Assembly (NCBI GenBank): GCA_900547435.1
Contig: URGO01000065.1
Span: forward strand, 1-15,781
DNA from: an uncultured Parabacteroides sp.
Lineage (GTDB): Bacteria; Bacteroidota; Bacteroidia; Bacteroidales; Tannerellaceae
Length of the DNA: 15,781 bases
Direction of reading: 5' to 3'
Shown here piece after piece: positions 1-6,495 of the stretch. Made by a program: the position numbers and the translations under genes. Below the pieces are notes generated by a model. That model did no database searches. It was not told the DNA's origin and was given only the letters and a program-made list of their open reading frames with translations. Each line of letters opens with the position of its first letter. The stretch's first letter is position 1.

Positions 1-890
1 GCATCTTGCATTCCGGCGATATGTTGGATTTGTCCGGAGATACCGCAGGCGATGTAGAGTTTCGGGCGGACGGTTACACCGGTTTGTCCGATTTGCCGGT
101 CGTGTTCGCAGAATCCGGCATCTACGGCAGCGCGGCTGGCTCCCACTTCGGCGTGAAGTTCCTTGGCCAGTTCAAATAACATATCGAAGCCTTCTTTTGA
201 CCCCATGCCATAACCTCCGGCAATCACGATAGGAGCGCCCTTCAGGGTATGCTTTGCTTTTTCTACGTGGCGATCGATTACCTTTACTACATAGTCCGTT
301 TCGGGAACATATTTAGCTACATCGTGTTTGATAACTTCACCTTGGTAATTGGCATCAAGGATCTCTTTCTTCATCACGCCTTCGCGAACGGTTGCCATCT
401 GCGGACGATGTTCGGGATTGATAATCGTAGCGACGATATTACCTCCAAAGGCAGGACGAATTTGGTAGAGCAGATTCTCATACGTCTTGCCCGCCTTCTT
501 ATCTTCGTGTGAACCGATTTCGAGTGAAGTACAATCGGCCGTCAATCCGCTGGTCAAGGCAGATGATACACGCGGACCGAGGTCGCGTCCGATTACTGTT
601 GCCCCCATCAAGCAAATCTGCGGCTTTTCTTCTTTAAAGAGATTAATCAGGATGGAAGCATGGGGTAATGTAGTGTAGGGGAATAATCCCGGTGCGTCGA
701 ACACGTGCACTTTGTCTACACCATTAGGCAATACTTGCTTTTCTACGCCATCCAATCCGCTTCCTGCCACGATGGCTTCCAACTGGCAACCCAATTCATT
801 CGCCAGTTTCCGTCCTTTTGTCAGGAGCTCCAAACTTACATCGGCTACGGTCGTGCCTTCCAGTTCGCAATATACAAATACGTTATTCAT
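1..890 (-). CDS. etfA: Electron transfer flavoprotein subunit alpha (C-terminus cut off by window edge)
   Basis: The reading frame starts at the ATG ending at 890 (MNNVFVYCELEGTTVADVSL) and stays open to the window edge, giving about 296 residues of a family usually 310-340 long. ETF alpha holds most of the FAD site and, with ETF beta, passes electrons to or from acyl-CoA dehydrogenases in the cytoplasm. Visible family features are the N-terminal ETF domain with QIRPAFGGNIVATI in its second half, and the C-terminal FAD domain with APIVIAGGYGMGSKEGF, GASRAAVDAG, GQTGVTVRPKLYIACGISG and QIQHIAGMQD. The window ends inside this last FAD-binding stretch. It lies downstream of etfB on the same strand, but 193 bases away rather than tightly coupled. 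No separate promoter was found. Family assignment is very secure. Confidence 0.95.
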   Translation of the reverse strand, partial: MNNVFVYCELEGTTVADVSLELLTKGRKLANELGCQLEAIVAGSGLDGVEKQVLPNGVDKVHVFDAPGLFPYTTLPHASILINLFKEEKPQICLMGATVIGRDLGPRVSSALTSGLTADCTSLEIGSHEDKKAGKTYENLLYQIRPAFGGNIVATIINPEHRPQMATVREGVMKKEILDANYQGEVIKHDVAKYVPETDYVVKVIDRHVEKAKHTLKGAPIVIAGGYGMGSKEGFDMLFELAKELHAEVGASRAAVDAGFCEHDRQIGQTGVTVRPKLYIACGISGQIQHIAGMQD

Positions 891-1083
891 TGCTTTTTTA
901 TTTTTGTGTTTAGGAGTTATATTTTAGTGGTTGGTAGTTAGTAGTTATAGGAGTTATTGGGAGTTATAGGAGTTAAGCCAATACTTTTTGTCTGTATAAT
1001 CAAAGACATTCGGCTCTAACTCCTTTAACTTCTCTAACTGCTTTAACTCCTTCTAATTCCTCTGACTGCTTTAACTCCTTTTT
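891..1083 (-). repeat. Two-armed array of ~9-base repeats between etfB and etfA
   Basis: On the plus strand, 1017-1080 holds seven degenerate copies of TAACTCCTT starting at 1017, 1026, 1035, 1044, 1054, 1063 and 1072. The opposite arm, 912-976, holds reverse-complement units (GGAGTTA, TAGTTA) at about 914, 934, 941, 950, 960 and 969. The inner edges pair best: GGAGTTAAGCC (969-979) against GGCTCTAACTCC (1012-1023) with one bulged base. In the etfB-etfA transcript the arms could form a long, imperfect stem with a loop of about 35 bases. The unit on the mRNA, AAGGAGTTA, looks like a Shine-Dalgarno core, but that signal is little used in Bacteroidetes. The function is unknown; attenuation or differential expression of the two subunits is an inference. 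Confidence 0.75.
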
Positions 1084-1959
1084 TTAGCCAATCGTATGAT
1101 TAGCCAATAGTTCGACAATCAAGTTTTCCACATCCGCATCCGAGCCGGTCAGCGTCTTGCTCTCCTTGGCTTGGAATACGATGTTCTGTATCGCCTTTAC
1201 CTTCGTAGGCGAACCGGAGAGACCGCATTGTGCCGTGTCGCCATCCACATCTTTTACGCTCCATTCCTGGATATTCAGATACGGACGCTTTTCATATAAA
1301 TCTGCGTAGGGAACTTCTGCCGGACGTTCTTGTTGGCCCAAAGCGCGTTTGTACTTCTGTACCAATTTCGCGTTGCGCGGACGACAAGGAGCCGCCGAAC
1401 CATTGACCGTGATGACGATAGGTAACGGGCCTTCTACCGTTTCCACGCCACCATCAATGTGTCGTTTCACTGTGATTTTCTTCTGTGCTTCGTCTACATT
1501 CAGGATTTCTTCGGCGTAGGTGATTTGTGCCAGACCTAATTTCTCGGCTACTTGCGGACCAACCTGTGCCGTATCGCCATCGATAGCCTGACGTCCGCCG
1601 ATGATAATATCATACTCCGCAATTTTTCGGATAGCCGTAGCCAATGCGTAGGAGGTAGCCAACGTATCAGCACCGGCAAAGGCACGGTCTGTCAAGAGAT
1701 AACCACCGTCTGCGCCGCGATACAAACCTTCGCGAATGATTTCGGCCGCACGTCCCGGCCCCATGGTTAATAATGTAACTGTCGATCCCGGATGGGCATC
1801 CTTCAGGCGCAAAGCCTGTTCCAAAGCATTCAGGTCTTCCGGATTGAAGATAGCGGGAAGGGCTGCGCGGTTGATCGTACCATCTTCCTTCATCGCATCT
1901 TTGCCCACGTTCCGCGTATCTGGAACCTGTTTAGCTAATACAATAATTCTTAAACTCAT
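1084..1959 (-). CDS. etfB: Electron transfer flavoprotein subunit beta, bifurcating-type
   Basis: This 291-residue protein is a complete ETF beta subunit, partner of EtfA in moving electrons between a flavin dehydrogenase and other carriers. The N-terminus MSLRIIVLAKQVPDTRNV and the FNPEDLNALEQALRLKD segment are typical. The stretch IIGGRQAIDGDTAQVGPQVA (about residues 118-137) matches the form I recall from flavin-based electron-bifurcating ETFs such as those of Acidaminococcus. Non-bifurcating mitochondrial ETF has a different, Asp-rich version there. This suggests, but does not prove, that the complex binds a second FAD and couples NADH oxidation to ferredoxin reduction. The start at 1959 has a Bacteroidetes-type promoter element about 35 bases upstream. 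etfA follows after an unusually long repeat-filled spacer. Confidence 0.96.
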   Translation of the reverse strand: MSLRIIVLAKQVPDTRNVGKDAMKEDGTINRAALPAIFNPEDLNALEQALRLKDAHPGSTVTLLTMGPGRAAEIIREGLYRGADGGYLLTDRAFAGADTLATSYALATAIRKIAEYDIIIGGRQAIDGDTAQVGPQVAEKLGLAQITYAEEILNVDEAQKKITVKRHIDGGVETVEGPLPIVITVNGSAAPCRPRNAKLVQKYKRALGQQERPAEVPYADLYEKRPYLNIQEWSVKDVDGDTAQCGLSGSPTKVKAIQNIVFQAKESKTLTGSDADVENLIVELLANHTIG

Positions 1960-1994
1960 CTTTATAGGATTTATTTCTAATTTTCTTACGCTTG

Positions 1995-2025
1995 CAAAAA
2001 TAGTTATTAAATTGAAATATAGAAA
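1995..2025 (-). promoter_or_regulatory. Candidate promoter of etfB (Bacteroidetes type)
   Basis: On the minus strand, TATTTTTG (plus-strand 1995-2002) fits the Bacteroidetes -7 element TAnnTTTG. Nineteen bases further upstream lies TTTC, one mismatch from the -33 element TTTG. The start of transcription would fall near 1988, about 30 bases before the etfB ATG. The decamer TATTTTTGCA also appears in both promoters between pdxJ and the CBS gene. Confidence 0.5.
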
Positions 2026-2180
2026 TGAATTTCGGAAGTAAATTCAGACAAGAGTGGGGTAGGAGGCTTGTATCTAAGAAGATAACAGATAATTGTCCCT
2101 TGATTATCCCTTATTTTTAGCAAATAACCGATATTTCCGGAAAGCTAATGGAAGAATTTTTGGAAAGAAACTTTGAAATT

Positions 2181-2264
2181 AAACACAGAGACACGGAAAT
2201 ACAGGAGTATTCATTTTGACAATCAAAGAAATAAAGAACTCCGAGTTCCCGTGGCTCTGTGTTT
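2181..2264. repeat. Long inverted repeat with nested palindrome downstream of the DJ-1 gene
   Basis: The left arm 2181-2198 (AAACACAGAGACACGGAA) pairs with the right arm 2246-2264 (TTCCCGTGGCTCTGTGTTT), with one mismatch and one bulged base. The loop is about 47 bases and contains the palindrome GAACTCCGAGTTC at 2236-2248, which overlaps the start of the right arm, so two folds compete. The arms resemble intergenic repeats I recall from Bacteroides-group genomes. It lies about 60 bases beyond the DJ-1 stop codon. It might end or protect that transcript, but there is only a weak T-run after the stem. Confidence 0.6.
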
Positions 2265-2325
2265 TTATTTATTTGGGCACACGCCTTTTAACTAATGAAT
2301 CATATGCCGATACACCGGTTAGTTG

Positions 2326-2871
2326 TTACAATAACATACCGCCTGCTACTTCTTCGGCTACAGCTTTTCCGCGAATAGCTTCGACTAAAGCTAATCCGAA
2401 GTCGAATACCAGGCCGGGACCTTTTCCGGTGATGACGTTTCCGTCAACCTCTACTTTGGCACCATTTGTAGTTGCGCCAATCAAATACTCCTCAAAGCTG
2501 GGATAGCAAGTAGCTTTGCGGCCTTTCAATAAGCCTAATCCGCCTAATACCAGTGGAGCGGCGCAGATAGCCGCAACGATACGCCCTTCACGGTATTGTT
2601 GCAACAAGGCTTCTTTTACCGGAGTGGAATTGTTCAGGTTGGTTGCTCCGGGTAGTCCGCCGGGCAATACAAGTGCTGCTGCTCCCGCAAGCGGAGCCTC
2701 TTCCATCAGATAGTCCGCTTGAACAGGTATGTTGTGCGCACCTGCAACCAATTTGTCTCCGGTGATGGATACGGTAGCCGTGTCGATGCCGGCGCGGCGT
2801 AAGATATCTACTGTACCGAGGGCTTCCATTTCTTCAAAGCCCGTTGCTAAAAATACAAATGCTTTACTCAT
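2326..2871 (-). CDS. DJ-1/PfpI (YajL-like) family protein
   Basis: This 181-residue protein is a full-length single-domain member of the DJ-1/PfpI superfamily. The N-terminus FVFLATGFEEMEALGTVDIL matches the DJ-1 start, with Glu16 in the place of the acidic residue that hydrogen-bonds the reactive cysteine. The nucleophile elbow AAICAAPLVLG places the conserved cysteine at residue 103. KATCYPSFEEYL follows where family members carry a His or Tyr near the site. Family members act in protection from oxidative stress, reactive carbonyls or damaged protein; the exact reaction is not settled for most. It stands alone between the tonB operon and etfB on the same strand. No clear TAnnTTTG promoter was found upstream, so read-through from tonB is possible. 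Confidence 0.93.
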   Translation of the reverse strand: MSKAFVFLATGFEEMEALGTVDILRRAGIDTATVSITGDKLVAGAHNIPVQADYLMEEAPLAGAAALVLPGGLPGATNLNNSTPVKEALLQQYREGRIVAAICAAPLVLGGLGLLKGRKATCYPSFEEYLIGATTNGAKVEVDGNVITGKGPGLVFDFGLALVEAIRGKAVAEEVAGGMLL

Positions 2872-2872
2872 A

Positions 2873-2903
2873 TTTTTAAGTTTTTAAGTTTGTTAGTTTG
2901 TAG
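2873..2903. repeat. Four 8-base tandem repeats upstream of the DJ-1 gene
   Basis: TTTTTAAG, TTTTTAAG, TTTGTTAG and TTTGTAG follow one another at 2873, 2881, 2889 and 2897, directly before the start codon on the minus strand. The array is short and A/T-rich and would form most of the 5' untranslated region. Similar low-complexity repeats fill the etfB-etfA spacer. Confidence 0.55.
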
Positions 2904-2923
2904 AGACGCAAAATCTTGCGTCT
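2904..2923. other. Perfect 8-bp stem-loop between tonB and the DJ-1 gene
   Basis: AGACGCAA (2904-2911) and TTGCGTCT (2916-2923) form a perfect stem with a 4-base loop. This resembles a dispersed intergenic hairpin I recall from Bacteroidetes genomes. It has no T-run on the minus strand, so it is not a standard terminator for the tonB operon. Confidence 0.55.
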
Positions 2924-2941
2924 TTAAGGCTACAGGCTTCA

Positions 2942-2968
2942 GTTGACAAGGTCCTTTAGCCTGTCAAC
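2942..2968 (-). terminator. Stem-loop just after tonB, possible terminator
   Basis: GTTGACAAGG (2942-2951) pairs with CCTGTCAAC (2960-2968), a 9-bp stem with one bulged A and an 8-base loop. It sits 17 bases beyond the tonB stop codon. No U-run follows on the minus strand, so it may stabilise the mRNA end or terminate weakly. Confidence 0.35.
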
Positions 2969-2984
2969 TTGTTCCCTTGTCGCC

Positions 2985-3836
2985 TTATTTCAGCTTATAC
3001 ACATACGTTATCGTACCGCTTTGGTTGTTGGCTCCGCTGATGCTGTTGAATGTTGCCCGCTTGGCTGCTTCCAGCGCGCTTTTCCGCATCGAAGCGTTGT
3101 CGATGTTGGTTCCGCGTCCGATTTCCGCAAAGATAACATTTCCCTTAGGATTTACTGTAATATTGATTACAATTTTTCCTTCTTCTTGAATCGTATAAGC
3201 GGGACGTGGCAATCCTCCTGCTCCTAACGAACGTCCATTCAGGTTAAACGAACCATAGCCGCCTATACCTTCATTCTCGCCATGGTCGGAATTACCGAAT
3301 GGGCTTCCTTGGTTAACGGAACCTTCAGCTGCAACGCCATGGATGTTGCCTTCGGCAGCGCCAATACCGAATGCGCCGGCCACTTTGTTGCTGATGGCCT
3401 CGGCCTGTTTGCGACGCTCTTCGGCAATACGTTTAGCTTCTGCCTCCTTTTGTTTCCGGATGCGTTCCTGCTCTTCGGCCTCTTTCCGTCTCTTTTCCTC
3501 TTCCTCTTTCTTGCGTTGTTCCTCTTTTTTCTTCTCTTCATCCAACGAGACGCTTTCTTCCAGATCCTGCGTCAGCAGATCCTCTTTCGGAGCTTCTACC
3601 GGAGGAACCGGCGTAGGAGGCGGAGGGGTAGTCGTCTCTTGAGGAAGTTGCCGGCCGGTATATTGGGGCTCGAATGTCCCGGCGGAACTGTCTATATTGC
3701 CAAAGTTGACCAGCACACCGCCATCTTCCTCCGGAATAGCGGCCTTTAGCACGGAGAACCAGAGAATCAGGAAAAGGACGGCGTGGAAAACCAGCGATCC
3801 GACCAATCCATATATATCATCTTTTGTAAATTTCAT
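2985..3836 (-). CDS. tonB: TonB family energy transducer
   Basis: The 283-residue protein has the layout of TonB/TolA-type transducers, which carry ion-motive energy from ExbB/ExbD to outer-membrane receptors across the periplasm. Residues 11-32 form one N-terminal membrane anchor (VGSLVFHAVLFLILWFSVL). A proline run is at 68-82. A highly charged Lys/Glu/Arg coiled-coil region is at about 92-147, more TolA-like than in short TonBs. A Gly/Asn-rich linker spans 153-205. A TonB C-terminal-like domain spans about 209-283 (LPRPAYTIQEEGKIVINITV through to TYVYKLK). It is the last gene of pdxJ-exbB-exbD-tonB, 22 bases after exbD. TolA-like function in envelope integrity cannot be excluded, but the ExbB/ExbD context and C-terminal domain favour TonB. 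Confidence 0.9.
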   Translation of the reverse strand: MKFTKDDIYGLVGSLVFHAVLFLILWFSVLKAAIPEEDGGVLVNFGNIDSSAGTFEPQYTGRQLPQETTTPPPPTPVPPVEAPKEDLLTQDLEESVSLDEEKKKEEQRKKEEEEKRRKEAEEQERIRKQKEAEAKRIAEERRKQAEAISNKVAGAFGIGAAEGNIHGVAAEGSVNQGSPFGNSDHGENEGIGGYGSFNLNGRSLGAGGLPRPAYTIQEEGKIVINITVNPKGNVIFAEIGRGTNIDNASMRKSALEAAKRATFNSISGANNQSGTITYVYKLK

Positions 3837-3858
3837 ACGTATTCAGTTCTTTAGCCCA

Positions 3859-4269
3859 TCACCTTTGCGGCCTTGTGGCCAATACCATTTTGAACTTGTT
3901 TTCGTTCGCAATGTTGAGAATTTTTACGATTTCCTTATAAGGAACCGTTTCATCGGCATATAAAGCCACATACATTTCCGGCTCTTTCGCATAGCAATCT
4001 TGCAGGAAAGGTGTGATTTCCTGATAAGAAACCTGTACCTCTTTTTGCTTGCCGAATGCGACATAATAATTCAGGTTGGCATCAATCGTGACACGTGTCA
4101 AAGGCTTTGCTGCCGTTTGCTTTTGAGATTGGGGCAAAGTGACCTTGATGGCATTCGGTATCACGACCGTTGATGTAACCATGAAGAAAATCAATAGCAG
4201 GAAGATAACGTCGGTCATCGACGCCATGCTAAAGTTTTCTGATACCTTGGTTCTTCTTTTTAATGCCAT
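3859..4269 (-). CDS. exbD: ExbD/TolR family biopolymer transport protein
   Basis: This 136-residue protein has a short basic cytoplasmic N-terminus (MALKRRTKV), one membrane helix at about residues 19-40 (TDVIFLLLIFFMVTSTVVI), and a periplasmic domain ending in KFKMVLATRP. Asp20 at the start of the helix is the conserved proton-path aspartate of ExbD/TolR. With ExbB it makes the inner-membrane motor that drives TonB. The start lies 7 bases after the exbB stop, so translational coupling is likely. The length is normal for the family. Confidence 0.94.
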   Translation of the reverse strand: MALKRRTKVSENFSMASMTDVIFLLLIFFMVTSTVVIPNAIKVTLPQSQKQTAAKPLTRVTIDANLNYYVAFGKQKEVQVSYQEITPFLQDCYAKEPEMYVALYADETVPYKEIVKILNIANENKFKMVLATRPQR

Positions 4270-4276
4270 GATGTTT

Positions 4277-4993
4277 TTAGTTTGCCGGTTCGTTAAATAA
4301 ATCCATGAACTCCATGGTACGCATTTCCATTTTGTTGACCACGTTGTCCACCTGTGAAACCAAGTAGTTATAAGCGAACAGGGCGATAATGCCGACTACC
4401 AGTCCGCCTACGGTCGTAACCAAGGCTTCATAGATACCGCCGGAAAGCAACGATACGTCTACGTTTGTCCCGGCGTTCGCCATGTCGAAGAAGGCGCGTA
4501 CCATACCGGTTACCGTACCCAAGAATCCCAGCATCGGCGCGCCGGCGGCTGTTGTCGCTATCAAAGGGAATCCCTTTTCCAATTTGGCTACCTCCAGGTT
4601 GCCGACGTTCTCGATAGCCACCAGCACATCGTTCATCGGACGGCCCAAACGGGTAATGCCTTTCTCGATCATACGGGCTTCCGGGGTGTTGGTGCTTCGG
4701 CAGAGGTTCAACGCGGAGTCAATTTTCCCTTCATGTATGTAGTCTTTGATTCGGTTCATAAAGTTCACATCTTCTTTGGCTGCCCGGCGGATGACCAAAA
4801 GGCGTTGAACGAAGATATAAATCGCGATGAGCGATAATATCAGCAAGACAATCATAATCCAACCTCCTTTAACGGCCAAATCCAATATGTTCATTTCTGC
4901 TTCAGCCGGAACGGTTGTAGTCGCTACCTGAGTCAAGTCAGGCATTTGGTCGGCTGTCTGTGCGGCAGCCTGCAATAAAAGTAAAAGACTCAT
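4277..4993 (-). CDS. exbB: MotA/TolQ/ExbB proton channel family protein
   Basis: The 238-residue protein is the channel subunit of the TonB-energising motor. It has a hydrophobic N-terminus (MSLLLLLQAA), a first clear membrane helix at about 44-66, a cytoplasmic loop, then two helices near 145-172 (AAGAPMLGFLGTVTGMVRAF) and 187-212 (EALVTTVGGLVVGIIALFAY). The motifs GFLGTVTGM and EALVTTVGGL are family signatures and line the proton pore. The first ~35 residues could be a signal-like segment or an extra helix, as in other Bacteroidetes versions. It starts 30 bases after pdxJ and is followed 7 bases later by exbD. Confidence 0.94.
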   Translation of the reverse strand: MSLLLLLQAAAQTADQMPDLTQVATTTVPAEAEMNILDLAVKGGWIMIVLLILSLIAIYIFVQRLLVIRRAAKEDVNFMNRIKDYIHEGKIDSALNLCRSTNTPEARMIEKGITRLGRPMNDVLVAIENVGNLEVAKLEKGFPLIATTAAGAPMLGFLGTVTGMVRAFFDMANAGTNVDVSLLSGGIYEALVTTVGGLVVGIIALFAYNYLVSQVDNVVNKMEMRTMEFMDLFNEPAN

Positions 4994-5023
4994 TTCAATA
5001 AGTTTTTGTGTTATTATTTCTGA

Positions 5024-5740
5024 TTAATGTACTAAGCATTCTTTGTATTGCCGGATTGTCTCTTTCAATCCTAAGTATAACGCATCGCAGATTAGCGCAT
5101 GACCAATCGACACTTCATCGAGGAACGGAATCTGTTGGCTGAAATAGGCCAGGTTTACCAAACTCAGGTCATGTCCTGCATTTACACCCAATCCCAGACT
5201 CTTGGCCAGTTGTGCGGCCTTGACGAAAGGCGCCACCGCTTCTTCCTTGTTGGCCGGATATAGCGTGGCATACGGCTCGGTATAAAGCTCTATACGGTCG
5301 GTTCCGGTCTTGGCCGCCCATTCGATATTGTCTAATTCGGTACCGACAAATATCGAGGTGCGGATTCCGTTTCCGTTGAACCGTTCTACCAGTTCGGACA
5401 GAAAGTCAAAATGATTCTTTACATCCCATCCGGCATTGGAGGTGATGGCATCCGGGGCATCCGGTACAAGCGTTACTTGCGTCGGCTTGATCTTCAGGAT
5501 AAGGTCGATGAACTTTTCGCACGGATAACCTTCGATGTTGAATTCTGTTTTGATTAAAGGTTTCAGGCCATATACGTCAGCATAGCGGATATGACGTTCG
5601 TCCGGACGAGGATGAACAGTTATTCCCTGTGCGCCAAATGCTTCCGCATCTTGCGCTACCTTCAAAACATCCGGCATGTTGCCTCCGCGGGCGTTGCGGA
5701 TAGTCGCTACTTTGTTAATGTTTACACTTAAATTTGTCAT
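5024..5740 (-). CDS. pdxJ: Pyridoxine 5'-phosphate synthase
   Basis: PdxJ condenses 1-deoxyxylulose 5-phosphate with 3-amino-2-oxopropyl phosphate to pyridoxine 5'-phosphate, the ring-forming step of DXP-dependent vitamin B6 synthesis, in the cytoplasm. The 238-residue length is normal. Motifs include NINKVATIRNARGGN (residues 7-21), GITVHPRPDERHI (39-51; His43, Arg45 and His50 match catalytic and phosphate-binding positions), Glu70, NAGHD (187-191) and SIGHALICDALYLG. Near residue 9-10 it has Asn-Lys where I recall Asp-His in the E. coli enzyme; I believe this is usual in Bacteroidetes. It heads the operon with exbB, exbD and tonB, and is divergent from the CBS protein and nadK. Confidence 0.96.
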   Translation of the reverse strand: MTNLSVNINKVATIRNARGGNMPDVLKVAQDAEAFGAQGITVHPRPDERHIRYADVYGLKPLIKTEFNIEGYPCEKFIDLILKIKPTQVTLVPDAPDAITSNAGWDVKNHFDFLSELVERFNGNGIRTSIFVGTELDNIEWAAKTGTDRIELYTEPYATLYPANKEEAVAPFVKAAQLAKSLGLGVNAGHDLSLVNLAYFSQQIPFLDEVSIGHALICDALYLGLKETIRQYKECLVH

Positions 5741-5769
5741 TGTATATCGTTAAATCTTTTTTCTTTGAT

Positions 5770-5800
5770 TATTTTTGCACCAAAGTCAGTTGCAAAAATA
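5770..5800. promoter_or_regulatory. Face-to-face promoter elements for the pdxJ operon and the CBS-nadK operon
   Basis: TATTTTTGCA at 5770-5779 (plus) and its exact reverse complement TGCAAAAATA at 5791-5800 form a 10-bp inverted repeat with an 11-base spacer. Each contains a Bacteroidetes -7 element (TATTTTTG), one reading right toward the CBS gene and one left toward pdxJ. Predicted starts fall within a few bases of each other near 5784-5787, so the polymerases would compete. No good -33 TTTG was found for the plus direction; the minus direction has CAAA at 5824-5827, 23 bases away. The same repeat could be a binding site for a dimeric regulator. Confidence 0.55.
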
Positions 5801-5826
5801 GCAGTATTTAGGGAATTAATGGACAA

Positions 5827-6495
5827 ATGTTGGTAAAAGATTTTATAACAAAGGAAATCCCCGTGTTAAAAAGTTTTGATACAGGGGAATATGCTTTGGC
5901 TTTGATGGACGATTTTAAGGTGAATCATTTGCCGTTGTTGGCCGATGACCTCTTTTCTTTACAGGCATTGGTGTCTGAGAAAGAGCTTTTGTCGGCACCG
6001 GAGCTATCATTGTCATTGGCAGAGCTGAATCTGACTGAGGCTTATTCTGTCCGGGATGATACGCATTTATTGGAAGCTTTGCCGGTGATGGTTTGCCGCG
6101 AACTGAGTATCTTGCCGGTAATTTCCGTACAGCAGGAATATTTGGGTGTGCTGACGCGCGAATCGTTGCTTGCGGCATTGACAGAGCTTTGTCAGGCAAA
6201 TGCGGCGGGTAGCCTTGTCATGCTGGATTTGCTTCCGGTGGATTATTCGCTGGTGGATATAGCCCGCCTGGTTGAATCGAACCATGCCCATATCCTGAGC
6301 CTTTTGTCGCAGACAGATGTCAGAAACGGACACTTGCTGATTACGTTGAAGCTGGATGTGGAGGATGCTTCGTCGGTAATCCGCAGCTTCGAGCGTTTCA
6401 ACTATACCGTGTCCGGCTATTTTATGAAAAACGGCGTGATAGATGATGTTTTCCGCCAGCGTGTCAACGAATTTATACATTATATTAATATATGA
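5827..6495 (+). CDS. CBS domain pair plus ACT-like domain protein (AcuB-like)
   Basis: The 222-residue protein has two CBS motifs (about 1-58, MLVKDFITKEIPVLKSFDTG; and 70-122, with LSILPVISVQQEYLGVLT), then an ACT-like domain at about 128-197 (IARLVESNHAHILSLLSQTD through to FNYTVSGYF). CBS pairs commonly bind adenine nucleotides and ACT domains bind small metabolites, so this looks like a cytoplasmic sensor of the AcuB type. No enzyme domain is attached. Its stop overlaps the nadK start by four bases (ATGA), so the two proteins are made together; I infer a regulatory link to NADP synthesis, not proven. Its start is about 43 bases after the predicted transcription start. Confidence 0.88.
   Translation: MLVKDFITKEIPVLKSFDTGEYALALMDDFKVNHLPLLADDLFSLQALVSEKELLSAPELSLSLAELNLTEAYSVRDDTHLLEALPVMVCRELSILPVISVQQEYLGVLTRESLLAALTELCQANAAGSLVMLDLLPVDYSLVDIARLVESNHAHILSLLSQTDVRNGHLLITLKLDVEDASSVIRSFERFNYTVSGYFMKNGVIDDVFRQRVNEFIHYINI

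Larger units (their letters stand above)
1960..2325. other. 366-base gap without a gene, upstream of etfB and downstream of the DJ-1 gene
   Basis: No convincing reading frame is present on either strand. The part next to etfB (1960-2025) carries its likely promoter. The part next to the DJ-1 gene (2181-2264) carries a long inverted repeat, listed separately. The middle (2041-2170) is A/T-rich with short direct repeats such as GATAA and CCCTTATT/CCTTGATTATCC. Nothing there could be assigned. Confidence 0.6.

Noticed and set aside
3282..3749. 155-residue plus-strand frame across tonB, rich in Phe and Leu
   Set aside because: It is the complement of the Lys/Glu-rich coiled coil of TonB, which makes artificial hydrophobic runs.
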